This document shows positions 33,487-45,585 of a stretch of 64,000 nucleotides of DNA, piece by piece. A model generated the notes under the pieces. That model searched no databases. It saw only the letters and a program-made list of their open reading frames with translations, and was not told the DNA's origin. The stretch is taken from the NCBI GenBank assembly GCA_030272585.1, contig BSYQ01000001.1, forward strand, positions 1,736,001-1,800,000, in the 5' to 3' direction. The stretch's first letter is position 1. Every line of letters starts with the position of its first letter. Position numbers and translations under genes: made by a program. This stretch comes from Bryopsis sp. KO-2023. Lineage: Eukaryota > Chlorophyta > Ulvophyceae > Bryopsidales > Bryopsidaceae.

Positions 33487-36400
33487 CTAAGAATCTTCCA
33501 CGGACTTGGGGGTGGGACCATTGCTGGTCCCCCCAGAAGCCAAAAGCTGCTCCAATTGCACATTCTGTTCCTTTAGGGATTTGTTTTCCGTTTCCAAGTC
33601 TCGCAACTGCGACAGAAATCACAAATCAATACCTCAATTGAAACATTATATGTTGAACACTGGTTCAACATATTGGACCAGTGATTTGCTCATTCGTCAC
33701 TTCCGAAAAAGAAAAGAGAAGCAACTCTGTTCCAAAGTCCCGATCCCCACCCAGGGGGTTGCAAATCTTCTCATCGATGCATTTTCAGCAAAGGTGAGTG
33801 AGCTGTTTCCAAAAACAAATATCACTCTTTCGTTTTGACTTGCGACAGAGGCGTGCACAGTGAATCCAAGCAGTAATCAAGAAACGATCTTCAAGATACC
33901 TTCTTTTCCAGCTCCAGAATTCGATCTTCCCGTTTGAACGAGTTTCCGGCCAGCAGGGTTTGTAAGGGCTGGACCTTCCCCTTGTCCGCTTCCTTGAGCG
34001 CATCCACCGTTTTCTGCAACTCCAGCTGCTGCCCAGTTATGGAATCCAACATGTCGATCAATCGGTTTTTCAGCACCGTGGCAGGAGGCACGAACGACGA
34101 ACCCTTCGTGGAACCCATTTTGTTCAATTCCGAAGCGGAGCTGCTCCCCGACTTCTGGGCTTTTTTCTCCAGTTTTACCTGCTCATCACACCATTGCACC
34201 AAGAACCCATCAACATCGACCTTGCCATTTTCTGAAATTTGAAATTTCATTTTTCTAATTTTTTTAAATTTGTCAGGCAAGGTACTGGAGGCCAACGGGT
34301 GTGGTGGGGGCACAACTGTTGAAAAAACTGTACGGATGGAAATTATTGCGATTTGCTGGGCGAGTTCATTGTCCATTCATGAGATAAAAATAGAACCCAG
34401 GTCACCACACCACAGAAGCAATGCCATTGGCCATCCCACCCCACTCTATGATGGCCCCACCTTTTTCACTTCCACGTCGAACCTTCCGATTTTCTTGGGA
34501 TCATCGTCCTCCATTTGATTTCCATCGTCGCTCTTGACACTACAGAATTTCATTGCAAACAAATCTAGGCACATGCAAAAAAAAAGCAACCCTATTTCGC
34601 CTGGTGCACCATTGTCAAGTTTCTTGGTGAAGCCATTGCTACTGCTCATTCATTTCTATTTTTGACTCTTTTTTTTTTTTTTTTTTTTTTTTTTGGGGGG
34701 GGGGGGGGGGTTCAAGAATATATACCAACAATTGAACATGCAATTCACCTGGCAGCGGCGGAATCTGAAGTCCTTGATGTATTCAAAGCAGATTTTTGCC
34801 GTTCCGATCCCTTCCCATCATCTGCAACGAAGACTGTGAATCGGGACGACTGCAAAACACCCAACATAAAACTTTATTTTCATCATATTATTTCTTTTTA
34901 ACGCTCCTCCCTGCATCAATGAATCAAAATCCAACCAGAACCCAAGAAACCCCTGAAAACACAGAAACACATAGTCCCACCTTGGCTCCAGTCTGTTTCC
35001 GCCCACTACCGTTTCGATCTGAGGGAGCAAGGGCCCTGGCAGCAGCGGAAGAATTTACAGAAGCTGTTTTCCTATTAGTTGGGCTGGTCAAAGAATCGGG
35101 GGACAAGGGTCGATCACCTGGACACACCCAAGTATATTTGTTTTGTATATTTAACAAAAATATTGAAAAAAAAAAGAGAGTGGATCCCTGTACAGACGTT
35201 TATGAATCCTCAATCGAGCGTTTTGGCAGGAGGGGAAAAAATCAGTCTAGAGGGGACACCCCCCCTAGCATAAGAGTCGAATATTCCCATTTCAGGGATA
35301 AGAAATAAAACCAACCTGCAGTGCTAGGGGTTTCACTTGTTGATGGTGGGAAGAAGCCTGCGAACACAATCACAACACCCGTTGCTAATTTTTGATTAAA
35401 GTTAAATTTTCTGACGACATTTTGCCTGCTGGGCCTGGAAACTCCCTTTCCTACTATCGTTCCATCTTTGCCACTGGGAAAGAACGCAATAAAATAATCG
35501 AATAATATGGTGCTCCGGCACCCAATTATTTATAAATGAATAGAAAATAACTCAAAACTTTTAAATTCTTTTGATAATAATTCTTAAACACACTTTTAGG
35601 CATTGAAAAATAAATATTTTGTGTCGAAAGCTAACCTTCATCTGTTGCTTCCGATTGCCTGGGGGACACCCCAGAATTATGTACAGGGGCTGTTTCTGGG
35701 ATGGGTTCCTGCTTTGGGGCATGGTTTTCCCTTACTGGACTCAGCTCAGCACTGGCTGAGATTCCAGTGAAGTCCCACCCACTCATTCCTCTGACATACT
35801 CTTCCTACATAGATCACATAGCATCGTCAGCCCGTCGATCCAGGAATGCCCGTCCGCCGAAAGTTCTTCGACAAGTTCCCACCATCTCCACATAGATCTT
35901 GCCTATTTTCTGGTTGTGGTTGTTTTAACCCCTCCGGTTTTGCTTTTTGGAGGTGTTCCTGCGATTTTACCTTTGTTTGAATGGCTTCTTGGGCAGGATT
36001 GGACAGGGCCCCATCTGTTGAAATGCGCACTCGATCCGTCAGCGGAGGGAGATCTTGAAGGAGGTGAGTGAGTAAATACTTGGTGTCTGGGATCGTCTGA
36101 AGTCACAAAAAATTGAACCCTAAATTACAGATGAATGCCTGAAAAAATCCTGGGGATGGTGTCTCCTCTCAGGAAAATCTACAAGCTCACACTAAAAAAT
36201 AAAAATAAAATAATAGAATAAAGATTCACAACTCACCCTGAAAAATCTCGATTCCAAAATTTGTGATGCGGATGGGCGCTGAGCAGGATCCTTTTGAAGG
36301 CAGTTAGCGACCAATTCTCGCATGTGCTGTTTCCCCCCCACACACACACAAAAAAAAACATCAACTCCCGGCACAATTTTGGATTCGTTCGATGACATTC

Positions 36401-38197
36401 TTTTTGTGGTTTTGATCCAGCTGTTCTTTAAGGGCTGTTACTTTGCTGAACTCCCGATGCCCAGAATGCACTTCCAGCTGCGGAGGTGGATTTTGAAGCG
36501 TCATCAACAGGACTTTCATGGGGGGAAACTTCGCGAAAGGAGCATGTCCATGAGCCAGCTCCAGCAAGGTGATCCCAAACGACCAGATGTCAGCCTTGGA
36601 GTCATATCTACACGCCAACCCCCACAAAAAACACTGAACTCCCTGTTTGGTTTTGTTGTTATCCCCGACCCGTCAAATGTCCATGCTGCTGACTGAGTGT
36701 CAGACGCATTTTAAATACTACTTTTGTTGTGCATCCGGCTTCCACTGTGTCTCAGAGAAGAGTGCCTTTGAATATCCCCCCCCCCCAAAAAAAAAACAAA
36801 AGAAAACGAAGCACCAAGTAGAAACACGCACCCTTCCATTTGCTCCATGACCTCCGGTGCCATCCAACAAGGCGTTCCTACGAATGTGTTCCGGTTGACT
36901 AAACTATTTCCCCATGACCCTCCACGCTCCACGGTCGCAGCAACCCCAAAATCAGCGAGCTTAACTGAAGCGTCATCGCCGATCAAAATGTTCCCTGCCT
37001 GATGCCATCCCCAGATTCAACAGCTGCTATTCATTTAAATTGTGTGTGTTTTTTCAAAGAAAAAGAAATTAAAATTTTTGGTTTTTTTTGAAGAGAAGGG
37101 GTTTTACAAAAAAAAGCTCACCTTCACGTCCCGATGAATGCCACCACCCTTGTGGACATACTCTAATGCCTTTGCGACTTCTTTCATTATGATGGCGATC
37201 ACGAGCTCGTCCAGTCCCTGTACAGAACAAAAAAGAAACATCCTTTTATCTCTTTTATTTTTTTAAGTTCCTTTTATAAGCTTGCCCAAAAAAAAAAAGA
37301 AGAAAAAAAACGCTTCTTGTACTCTTGATGGAAAGTAAAAAAAACACACAAGCACACACACAGAGAGAGCTATTCAGTTGATGATGGTTTGCTTGTTCCT
37401 CAAATTTTTGTTTCCTTCTTTTTGCTCAGGGTGAGAAGCTTACGTCCTTATACCGGTACTTCATGATGTTCAGAACGGACCCGCCTCTGATGTATGGCAT
37501 GACGAACCAGAGCTGCTGTCCCTCCAGGAAACAGGTGTGCAGGGAAAGCACGTTGGGGTGGTGAAACATGCGCATTGTTTGAGCTTCTCGAATCACTTCC
37601 TCCTGGAAACAGAAAATCGCCACGCGCAACAGTGAGCGGTTCGCTGACAGCGTTGTTTCGAGCGGGCCTCAATCGCCAGAATCCCGCCTTCTACTCACCA
37701 TCCTGCAATTCATACTCTCCAGATCCAACAGCTTCACTCCGACTATCTCGCCAAGGGGCCTGCACAGCGCCTTCCAAACCTGTTCGTAACAATCCCCTCT
37801 CACCACGCGGGCGTCGAGAACGGCGGCACGGATACACCGAACGCTTCGTGCGTCGACCTGTTCTGTTCTTTTCCCGAATATTTTTCATGTTGTCCATGGA
37901 CGTTTTTGGTTTCGAGAGTGAAAAGATTTCCGCGTTTTGCCTCACTGTTGCGCTGACGCCCTGACCGCACTCCTGGAGCAGCTCGTAGTTGATTGCACCA
38001 TTCGGAAAGTCCCTGCACAACACACACGCTCAAATTCGCGCAACGCACGCGACGAACGCAATGGCTGTCGACGCGGGGAAGGGAGGCAGCACGTGACGAC
38101 GAATTCCACCCCACCTCTGATCTTCCTGGAAGTCTCTGACGCTCTTGGAACCCCGCATAGACGTGAAAACACGATCCATGGCTTTTTTGGGATCCAT
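33487..38197 (-). CDS. STE20-family protein kinase, FRAY/OSR1/BLUS1-like
   Basis: Sixteen exons run from 38197 to 33487 (38197-38115, 38012-37946, 37779-37699, 37602-37444, 37217-37122, 36998-36832, 36607-36442, 36326-36237, 36096-35971, 35804-35636, 35357-35316, 35117-34981, 34849-34749, 34539-34461, about 34220-33900, 33606-33487), about 667 residues. The kinase domain is complete: glycine loop [12 protein letters not shown], catalytic Lys in [37 protein letters not shown], and [20 protein letters not shown]. These phrases match plant BLUS1 and animal OSR1/SPAK. After it come LPPLTDRV and [12 protein letters not shown], typical of plant and algal members, a Ser/Pro-rich linker, a GRF element and a C-terminal coiled coil. 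Relatives regulate ion transport or light and osmotic responses. Entry into exon 15 is uncertain because the first AG there gives the wrong phase. Confidence 0.93.
34669..34710. repeat. T26 followed by G16 homopolymer block in an intron
   Basis: A run of about 26 T is followed directly by 16 G within the kinase intron between 34748 and 34540. On the coding strand this reads C16 then A26. Such a block is prone to slippage and to assembly error. Confidence 0.9.
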
Positions 38198-38651
38198 TTC
38201 GAGACCTTCCTCCAAACCGCAGGGCCGCGTCAAGGAGCAAAAGGAGCAATAACTCGACCCACCGACACGGAACGTATCCAAAGCACAACGCCAATCAAAG
38301 CGGCAGATAGCAAGAATCCAACTCCCCAGGACGGAACGAAGACATCTTTCTTTGCCAAGAGGGAGAGTAATGTTTCGTTATCACGTCAGGCAGGGGTCGG
38401 CATCGATCTCCCAAATCGCATCCGCCCCCCGACTTGCAAGAAACACCGCCCTCCAATCGCTTCCCCCATGCCAGACTGAAAATATCCAGTCCGTCATACG
38501 GACCACAATCATCGGATGAAGTACGATGTAAGGTACGATTCTGTCCAAGGGGCGCGCTGACGTGCGACCGTGATTTCTCTACTGTTCTGGTGTGTGTTCC
38601 CTTTAGTCGCTGCTGTTCCTGTGATAAAACGTCGTGCTGGAGGGTGACTTT
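38198..38651. promoter_or_regulatory. Divergent 5' region of STE20 kinase and small gene
   Basis: The kinase and the 68-residue gene start back to back across 454 bases of CG-richer DNA than the flanks. Antisense frames here are shadows. No core promoter motif was recognised. Confidence 0.4.
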
Positions 38652-39296
38652 ATGACTGCGCCCAGGTTCGAATTACTCCGAGCCGGAGCGGACTGCGAGT
38701 TGCTGCGGGGTGACCGCGCGCGGAGTGATTTCACCCTCGCCGAACATTGTTTCGGGAAAACTTCCGCAGTCGGGTGGCGGCACACCTTAATTTACTTGCA
38801 TTGGCGAATTCAGTACAAAGAGGACCAAGAATTCGTAAGAATTGGTGTTATGAATGATGCTAATAAATGTAGAAAAACTGCACTCCATGCTGCAACTTGT
38901 CAGAAGAAATACTTACAATCTGATCTTCATCCGGGTAAGGAAGTTTGCATTTCTAAGGTGGAGCCAACCGCGCACACACACACCTCCTGTTGTTGAAAAC
39001 CACCCAACAACGCCATGTTTTCGAGATTTCATCCTCTGATTTATGATGATAATGATTAGCACAATGCAACACACAGCACCCCGCAAGCAAGACAAAGCTT
39101 GTTTCTTCCACCTCCCTTTTCTTTCATCGGTCCCTCTCTGAACTGAACTGAACTGCCAATATCTCCACTCACTACCTCCTACCTAAGCCAAATCTAGAAT
39201 CCCATCCCATTCCTGTCACTGCTCCATGTCGCCTCGCATCACTCCTCCTTATTCACATCCTCAATTCCTCAGCTGGCCAAGAAATTTGATTCTTGA
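38652..39296 (+). CDS. Small two-exon protein, 68 residues, unknown
   Basis: Exon 38652-38834 starts MTAPRFELLRAGADCELL and ends at the consensus donor GTAAGA. It joins in phase 0 to 39273-39296, which follows a pyrimidine-rich CTCAG acceptor and encodes LAKKFDS and a stop. The protein has one mildly hydrophobic stretch (GWRHTLIYLHWRIQY). I recognise no family; small subunits of mitochondrial complexes have this size. The intron is 438 bases. Confidence 0.45.
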
Positions 39297-39892
39297 TCCA
39301 ACTAATCAGGAAAATCACCGGGGTCAATGCATGCACATGTACATCTCGCATGGTAGCTCAACGGTGTCCGTCCTCCCCTTCTGCACTACCTACTGAGAGT
39401 TTCCTCAAAACCTTCACGACCTTGGACTGAGTGTTGCTTGGTCAACCTCGCACCCAGGTATCCAACAATTCGGACAAGAATTTGGGGGATGGGCAGCCAT
39501 TTCACTAGTCTGTCTTAAGTTTAGACAAGCACTTATCCAATTTTGCTCAACATGATTCACATATGGAAGTATCGGACGCTTTGTAGGGCAAAGTTTCAGC
39601 TTCCCTAACAAAGCTCCACTTCTACATCTTTGGCTGATGGTTTTTTCTGGGATGGGTGCCGCCCCACTGAGCAAGTAAGTGAGTTGGACCGTGACTAATT
39701 CCAGTCTGAACAGGAGTCATTGTTAACACATTTCAGGTTACAAGTGCTGATCCCAGGTAGAGATTGAACACACACACACACATACAACATTAAAAAATCT
39801 CCAAGCAAAATACCATTTCCTGCAATAGCGGGTAATACGTAATTCCTAAAAAAAACACCATCCTGACTGTCAGCAGTGAACAGCATTCTCTA
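39297..39892. other. Spacer between convergent small gene and UCH gene
   Basis: Nothing coding was recognised. The 3' UTRs of both neighbours should lie here. The phrase GGTAGCTCAACGG near 39354 resembles a tRNA D-arm but no tRNA fold follows. Confidence 0.45.
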
Positions 39893-42116
39893 TCATTGCT
39901 GTGCAGCCGCCAGAGCGATTATGTTGAATTGAATGCTGTTGGTCCTACAAAAACAAAAAAACACAGGAAGATCAAACCAGGTCATTGAATGGGAAATCCC
40001 ACATACCACCGCAAATATTGAAACTGGGGAAAACTGGAGGAAAAACAGCACATGCAGGGAGTGGTACCTTTCCATGAAGGATCTGACTGCCCTTATCGAG
40101 TCTTGTAGCAACGTCTCTGGTGTTGCAGGTCCGTGGAAAATTGCTGAAGCCTTCCGCCCATCAAGTTCATAGAGTCCACCTGGATACACCTCAGAAATAT
40201 CGAGTTAAGAAACACCACAGGTAGGGGCTCGATTCAAAAGTATTAGGTGGTTTTGTAAATAAAATACGATTCAAAAATTGTTTTAATCCAGTAACGCGTC
40301 CCATCGGGTCCCCAAAAAACTTAACACAGGAACTGTTGCATTCCTATACAGGTGGGTGCAGCTCTATCCTAAGTCTAAAATTGGGTGGTTGACTTGGAGA
40401 GCAAGCACCGGACTGACATAGAGGTAAGATTGGGAGGCTAGTGTGAGTGTGCGTGTATATCAGTCCACATAAAAATGACCTGACGCATTTGCTAGGAGGC
40501 CAGCGTATTTTTAGAATGGAGCTTTCCTCACCATCTTTCTCGACGAAGCAAACGAAATGCAAATCCGGGACCTCATCTAGACTGGGGGGGGCTGTGTCTC
40601 CTGCAGATGCGGCTTCCTAAAATAATGTTGCATAATATGATGATAAGTTCCGAGGCGAGGTTTGCATAGAATCCGGAGCATATCATTTTCACCTCAACAA
40701 CAGTTCAACAAAAAATTGAGACTAGCTATCATGCCAAAAAGGTAAATTTGGCCACTCATGGGATTTCTCACCCCCCATCCCCTTTTTTGTTTTCTGTTTT
40801 TGTGATTTTAATATTGATTTAGGTCGGAAATATACTTTGTGGGCATCTTCGATGTCCGGTGCACCCTCAGGGGGGTCCTCCAGATATTTGCCTCGTTCTT
40901 CAGCAGTCATGCCGCTTGTAGCAGTGATGAAATCGGAGAAGAAAGAGCCAGGGACTGCAAGCATACATTAAATTGAATTCCATTTCCCACTCGATTGAAA
41001 AATTAAAACTATGGAACGATTGAAAATCATTTCCATTTTCCTCTGAATTGGAAATTTGAAATTATGAACGATTAAGAAAATTTAAGAAAAACTCAAAGGA
41101 AAATAAATCTGACCGATCAGCGGAACAGCATCCCAAAAAAGTGAAGTTGGGGAGAACACCAAACACCAATTCCATTTTATTTTTCATTTTTTGAATTTTT
41201 CCAGGCCCCCACAGGTTCTAAACGTAATGCTTTGGTTTTTGAATGGCGCCAGCAACACAGTTTAAAAAAAAAAACGAACTAGAATCAAACGAAATGAAAT
41301 CTGGTTTGGCCTACCCACAGGGAGCTTTTCGGAATTGTTGCAAACTGCATGCAGAACTCCAATCGTTCCACATGCATTGCCAATGGTCTGCTTCATATAA
41401 TACAAGTTTGATGAAACTTCTTGTCCGTCCCTCGAAATCCTCGCCTCCTCTAAACAAAGCAAAACAGAACAAAATAACCACAAATAGATAAATAAATAAT
41501 AATGATGATTCAAAAATGAACCAAAAAAAACGAATAATAGAGGGATTGAGGGCACCGTTTGGTGTTTTTCCACCATTTGAAAAAACAATGGATGCATCCA
41601 CTCTTTTTTTTTTCAGGAAAAAGAAAGGCTGCAGACTTAATCAAAAAAAAATAACTTATTCTCATTCAGGAGAACCCACCTTCGTTTTTTGCCTTTTCTG
41701 ACTCTTCTGTGATTGGAAAGAGCAACAGAACAGCAAGGACGGGCTGAGGGACCATCGCCAGCAAATCCTTGACAAAGAGGGGCAAAAAAACAGGAACAAT
41801 TTCTCATTTTTCATTCACCCCCTGCCAGACTTCCCCCAATAGATCAACGACAAGTGCAAGTTGAAGTTGTATTGTGGAATTTTAGCTTGCAGAAATATCA
41901 ACAGTACTGGAAAAGCCAGGTCCAGGAGCCCACAGCCATTCTTTCTTCAAAGGTCACGCCGGAAACCTTGGGAACGTAACATCAGCGCACCTCGTCCAAT
42001 CCAAAGACGTCACAGAACGCCACCGCGGACGTGTTCAACCCGAGCTTTGCAGCAAAGTCGTTCATCACTTCTGGGTTGGATTCCAGAGGGAGCCATCTCT
42101 TGTGCTGTTTCACCAT
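39893..42116 (-). CDS. Ubiquitin carboxyl-terminal hydrolase, UCH-L1/L3 type
   Basis: Seven exons with matching phases (42116-41991, 41767-41680, 41449-41315, 40954-40836, 40616-40532, 40179-40068, 39944-39893) encode 238 residues; human UCHL3 has 230. The start [19 protein letters not shown] matches the family N-terminus. The papain-like catalytic set is complete: oxyanion Gln in [13 protein letters not shown] with the nucleophile Cys, catalytic His in [10 protein letters not shown], and Asp in LYELDGR. The variable cross-over loop lies around [20 protein letters not shown]. The C-terminus ([11 protein letters not shown]) matches family members ending in ALSAA. The enzyme removes small adducts from ubiquitin (and possibly NEDD8) C-termini in the cytosol or nucleus. 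All key residues are present. Confidence 0.97.
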
Positions 42117-42168
42117 TTCGTCAGTGGTCTACGGTGAATAGGGGTGAAAGTTGTCTCGCTTTGCAAAG
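42117..42168. promoter_or_regulatory. Very short divergent 5' region, UCH and neighbour
   Basis: Only 52 bases separate the UCH start codon from an ATG on the opposite strand. If the right-hand gene is real, 5' UTRs must be minimal or overlap. Confidence 0.35.
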
Positions 42169-42909
42169 ATGATGGAGCGGGATATGAAGGCAGCACAGCA
42201 ACGAGCCAAGGTGTTGGCAGAAGTCGTCAAGAAACGGCGCAGCACCTTTACGTAAGTCATTCACATTTCGTCCCTGATACATAATGGACTGGGGATGTCT
42301 ATGTCAGGATTCGCGCAGTGGTGGATTAGGAATGCTGTTGCATTGTCGATTCTCCTCCTGTTGTGATTGTGGAAATGGTGTCCTGTGAGATGAGGGTCTG
42401 TTCATTAAAGGAGACAATTGTGCCCCAATGGGGAAAGTAAGGGGATCTGTGAATGACTCAGTGTAGAGCAAGATCTGGTGAAAGGATATTGTTATAAGGT
42501 TGGAAAGCGGCTACGTTGTTTGTGACGTTGTTGTAAGACTTTTCGTGGATAGTTTCAGTGCCTTTGTCAACACTCCACAATGTAATTTATGTTTGTTTGT
42601 TTGCATTGTTGATGTTACATTTGTTTTCACAAAGTTTTGAGGATGGGACATCAGTTCTGCGGCTGTGGACCAGGGTATCTACACAGTCCACGCATGTGAA
42701 ATTGTATTTTATCAGTACATTCAGAATTATGTCAACCTCTTTTTGAACAATTTCTGCAGGGGGGGTGGACTTGAACAACCCCTAATGAACACTACCTTTT
42801 CATTATTTTGTAAATAAAATAATAGTGTGTGTGCAGATGCGCAAGGCAATGCGCCAATCACATATTGAAAGGGCATGCCAAGGCAACCACTTGCTGGAAC
42901 ACACTCTGA
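42169..42909 (+). CDS. Tentative small gene, basic helix-rich start
   Basis: Exon 42169-42251 encodes MMERDMKAAQQRAKVLAEVV and a Lys/Arg cluster and ends at a consensus GTAAGT donor. A second exon begins at 42837 after a TGTGTGCAG acceptor. In the phase set by the first exon it ends at a stop at 42907-42909, giving about 51 residues. The other frame of the second exon (MRKAMRQSHIERACQGN...) also looks coding, so the join may be wrong or an exon may be missing. No family is recognised. Confidence 0.3.
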
Positions 42910-44794
42910 AAATCTTCTGTTATGCAAGGTTTCTAGCCACATTGGCTTCCCCCGTCTTCAAACTTGTTTTTTTGCTCCCCTTTGCTCAATATTGAGTGCT
43001 GGCCAATTGTTGGTTTCAACCTCTGAAAAGCCCTGAAAATGTTGTTCATGGCCAGGAATTCCATCGAAGGCAACGTGTGTGCATGACGTTTCTTGTTGGT
43101 TTGGCAGATCGAAACAGCATATAGAAGAGCGAAAAGAGACAGCTCCTGAATTTTTTTTGGATTTTTTTTGGTGCATGGTCTCCAGTGTTTCACGTTGCCC
43201 ATGCAACCTTCCACAAGCAAAGAGTTGATGGAGACAACATGGATCAGTGTGAAAATAAGGAATGAAGGGGTTGGGGGAAGAGGGTTGAGTCATGGGGAAA
43301 GGATTAGTCAGGGTGGTTGATTTGATTGGACATAGAACCGAATGTAGGGTGGGCCTCCAATTCCCCATTTGTTTTTTAAAGAGAGAAGGTGGAGTGACAA
43401 TGCACCAAGCAGTGCATCAATTTTTTGTTTTTTTGTTGTCGGGGGAAGGGAAGGAAAAGGAAAGGAAAAGGAATGCAGTGCATCAAAAAAAAATCTTTTT
43501 GTATGTTTTCCTTTGGGGCTTTTTTGATCTGCGAAGGGAGAGAGTGCTGAATTTTTTGTTTTTTCTTTTGTGTTTGTGTTGGTAGCAGTCTAGAGAGTAT
43601 GGAAGTGGATTTGGGAGAAGATTTGAGAGCGTTTTCCTTTTGGGGGTTTTGGGGAGGGGGGTTGAAATGAGGTTCATTTCTTGGTGTAGCAGAAATGGGC
43701 ATATGGTGTATTATGGTGATTTCTTTTTTTCACTTCTTTGTTTTTCTTTTGCTGTGGAGAGTAGAGGAGTGTGAAAATTTTGGAAGTTCAGGGAAAATTC
43801 CCAGGAAGAGTGCATTTTTTTGCAGCTATTTTTTAAACGTGCATGTTTTAAACGTACTTTTGCAGTTTTGACAACTCAGTATGGGAAAATAGGCACCCGT
43901 TGCTTGATATAAATATACAGAAATGGCACACAAGGAGAGCTTCGATTGAAAAATGCATATGGATGCTTGAATGCTGAGAAACAAAAATGTGAATATTCCC
44001 CCCGACAGTGAAATATAAACTCTACAAGAAGTGGTGATGTTTTTGATCAGTCAGCAGGAATGGACAGACCAGTCCTGTGTTGGAGTTCAGTATGTATGGC
44101 AGTTTTCTCTAAATGTTGATTCTTACATCCCCTGCTGATCTAATTTCCCTTGTCCACCCGCTTAACAAACCCATCCCTGTAGTTATTTTCTTCCAAACAT
44201 TCAAAAATACTAAGAAAGCGATGCCCCCCTCCTATTTTCTTTGTTTGAAACTTTTTTATCCCTTTGTATTTTGGTCAAACAATTTCCTCTCCTCTTGTGG
44301 AGGTTTCTGACATCCTCCCAAACTATACTTGGCCTCCAAGACAAATGACACTCAATCTAATCGTCTATTTTTTTCCTTTTATAATTGTGACCCTGAACCT
44401 GACCCCTTCCCCCCTCCATAAAAAAAACTTCATCATAAACCAAACATTTTGTTTTCCTTCCCTCATCCACTGCCATTCTTTTTTTTTTGAAAAATTCTTC
44501 TTCATAAAAGTAAAGACCCTTTCTTCCTCTTTCAATCCTCTTGAGAATGCTTCAGGGTGGCTAAACTGCAACGAAACTGCTGTTCACCATCCTTTAGGGG
44601 TAACTGGATTTTTGGTAGGTTTCCCTGACTGACACTTGACCAGTTTCATCCTTTTTTCGGCCTCTTCCCAGCTCGCTTGGAGCCGACGACGGCTGACTGG
44701 TATCCACATGGAATAGAATTTTGAATCGAACAGCGGAACTGCCGGCCCCAACGACAATTAACGGAACTATCGGGTGTTGCAACAAAAGCAGAGC
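42910..44794. other. Low-complexity region, no gene recognised
   Basis: Purine-rich then T-rich DNA with many short homopolymers. Frames on both strands up to about 120 residues are compositionally biased and lack splice context. It may contain later exons of the gene starting at 42169 and the 3' UTR of the paralog copy ending at 44795. Confidence 0.4.
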
Positions 44795-45480
44795 TCAACC
44801 ATGACATCGATTGATGATCGTCACGGTCCAAGCTTGTTCATTCTGTTCTCCTTCGCTTTTCACGCTTCTGCTCCTCAGGTGCTTCCACATCCTGAATCGC
44901 CTCCTCTCGAATCTATTCAATTCCGCATTCGTATATTTCATGCGTCCCTCAGGGAATCGCCGCTTGACTCTGCTCCTGCCGCTTGATTCTGTCGAGTCCG
45001 AGGGAGCTCCGTATAACAGGGTTTCGATATCCTCGTTCCCAACATTTGAATGAGTCTCCGCGTCCACTCCCAAATAGCTCCGCCGTCGATGAACGAAAGG
45101 TCGAGTTTCGGCACAATTTCAGGTTTTCTCCATTCAGCCATGTGCGCTTCTGCGGAAGGTAGATTGTCGTCTTCAAGCAATTCGAATTCGAAAGCTACCT
45201 TCCAATCGCCACCACTTTCCGAACGACGAAAGTGAATTGAATCGTCGCCATTCCGCGGTCGATCCGTGAAAGGCCCCTCCACCCCAGGTCGAACAAACCC
45301 CCCACCATCACCGGCTTGCTGAATTGAGGAGAAGACGGGTCGCTCGGATTGTTGGAATCTCCTGAAAGTATTTTCCTTCGACCCACCGAATCTGTCTCCC
45401 CTTAAGCTCGTCGTCCCCGTCGGCGGCGGATAGAACTCCTTCTTCACCCCGCGACTTTCTTTCTCTCTACTGCCTCCCAT
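44795..45480 (-). pseudogene. Frameshifted paralog of the chromovirus-split gene
   Basis: From ATG 45480 (MGGSREKESRGVKKEF) the frame reads through VFSSIQ, an acidic stretch, VPKLDLS and TRRLIQMLG. Similarity to the split gene at 6614-12846 then continues in another frame (EDIETLLYGAPSDS, RFPEG, MKYTNAELNRFERRR) to a stop at 44795. The switch falls near 45036-45042 and equals loss of one base. If the first frame is used instead, the protein ends at 44938 with 180 residues. Either the copy is broken, the assembly has an error, or the two products differ on purpose. Like its relative it ends in a basic, nuclear-signal-like segment. A LINE fragment lies about 105 bases upstream of its start. Function is unknown. 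Confidence 0.65.
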
Positions 45481-45573
45481 TGTAACGCTCGCTCCACTGA
45501 AATACTCAAAAACTTACTCACAAAACCCGCTCCAAACACTTGGTTGTCCAAAAAACAGAACGAGTAGAAGACA

Positions 45574-45585
45574 AACAGGATTGCA
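45574..45585. repeat. LINE target-site duplication, 3' side (AACAGGATTGCA)
   Basis: The 12 bases recur exactly at 46539-46550, on the other side of the LINE fragment. Confidence 0.85.

Noticed and set aside
37575-38479. Plus-strand frames of 129 and 180 codons
   Set aside because: They are antisense to kinase exons that have firm motifs and phases.
38660-38690. T-arm-like GGTTCGAATT
   Set aside because: It lies in a coding exon and flanking bases do not pair.
39340-39420. Possible tRNA (GGTAGCTCAACGG)
   Set aside because: No T-arm or acceptor stem of the right spacing follows.
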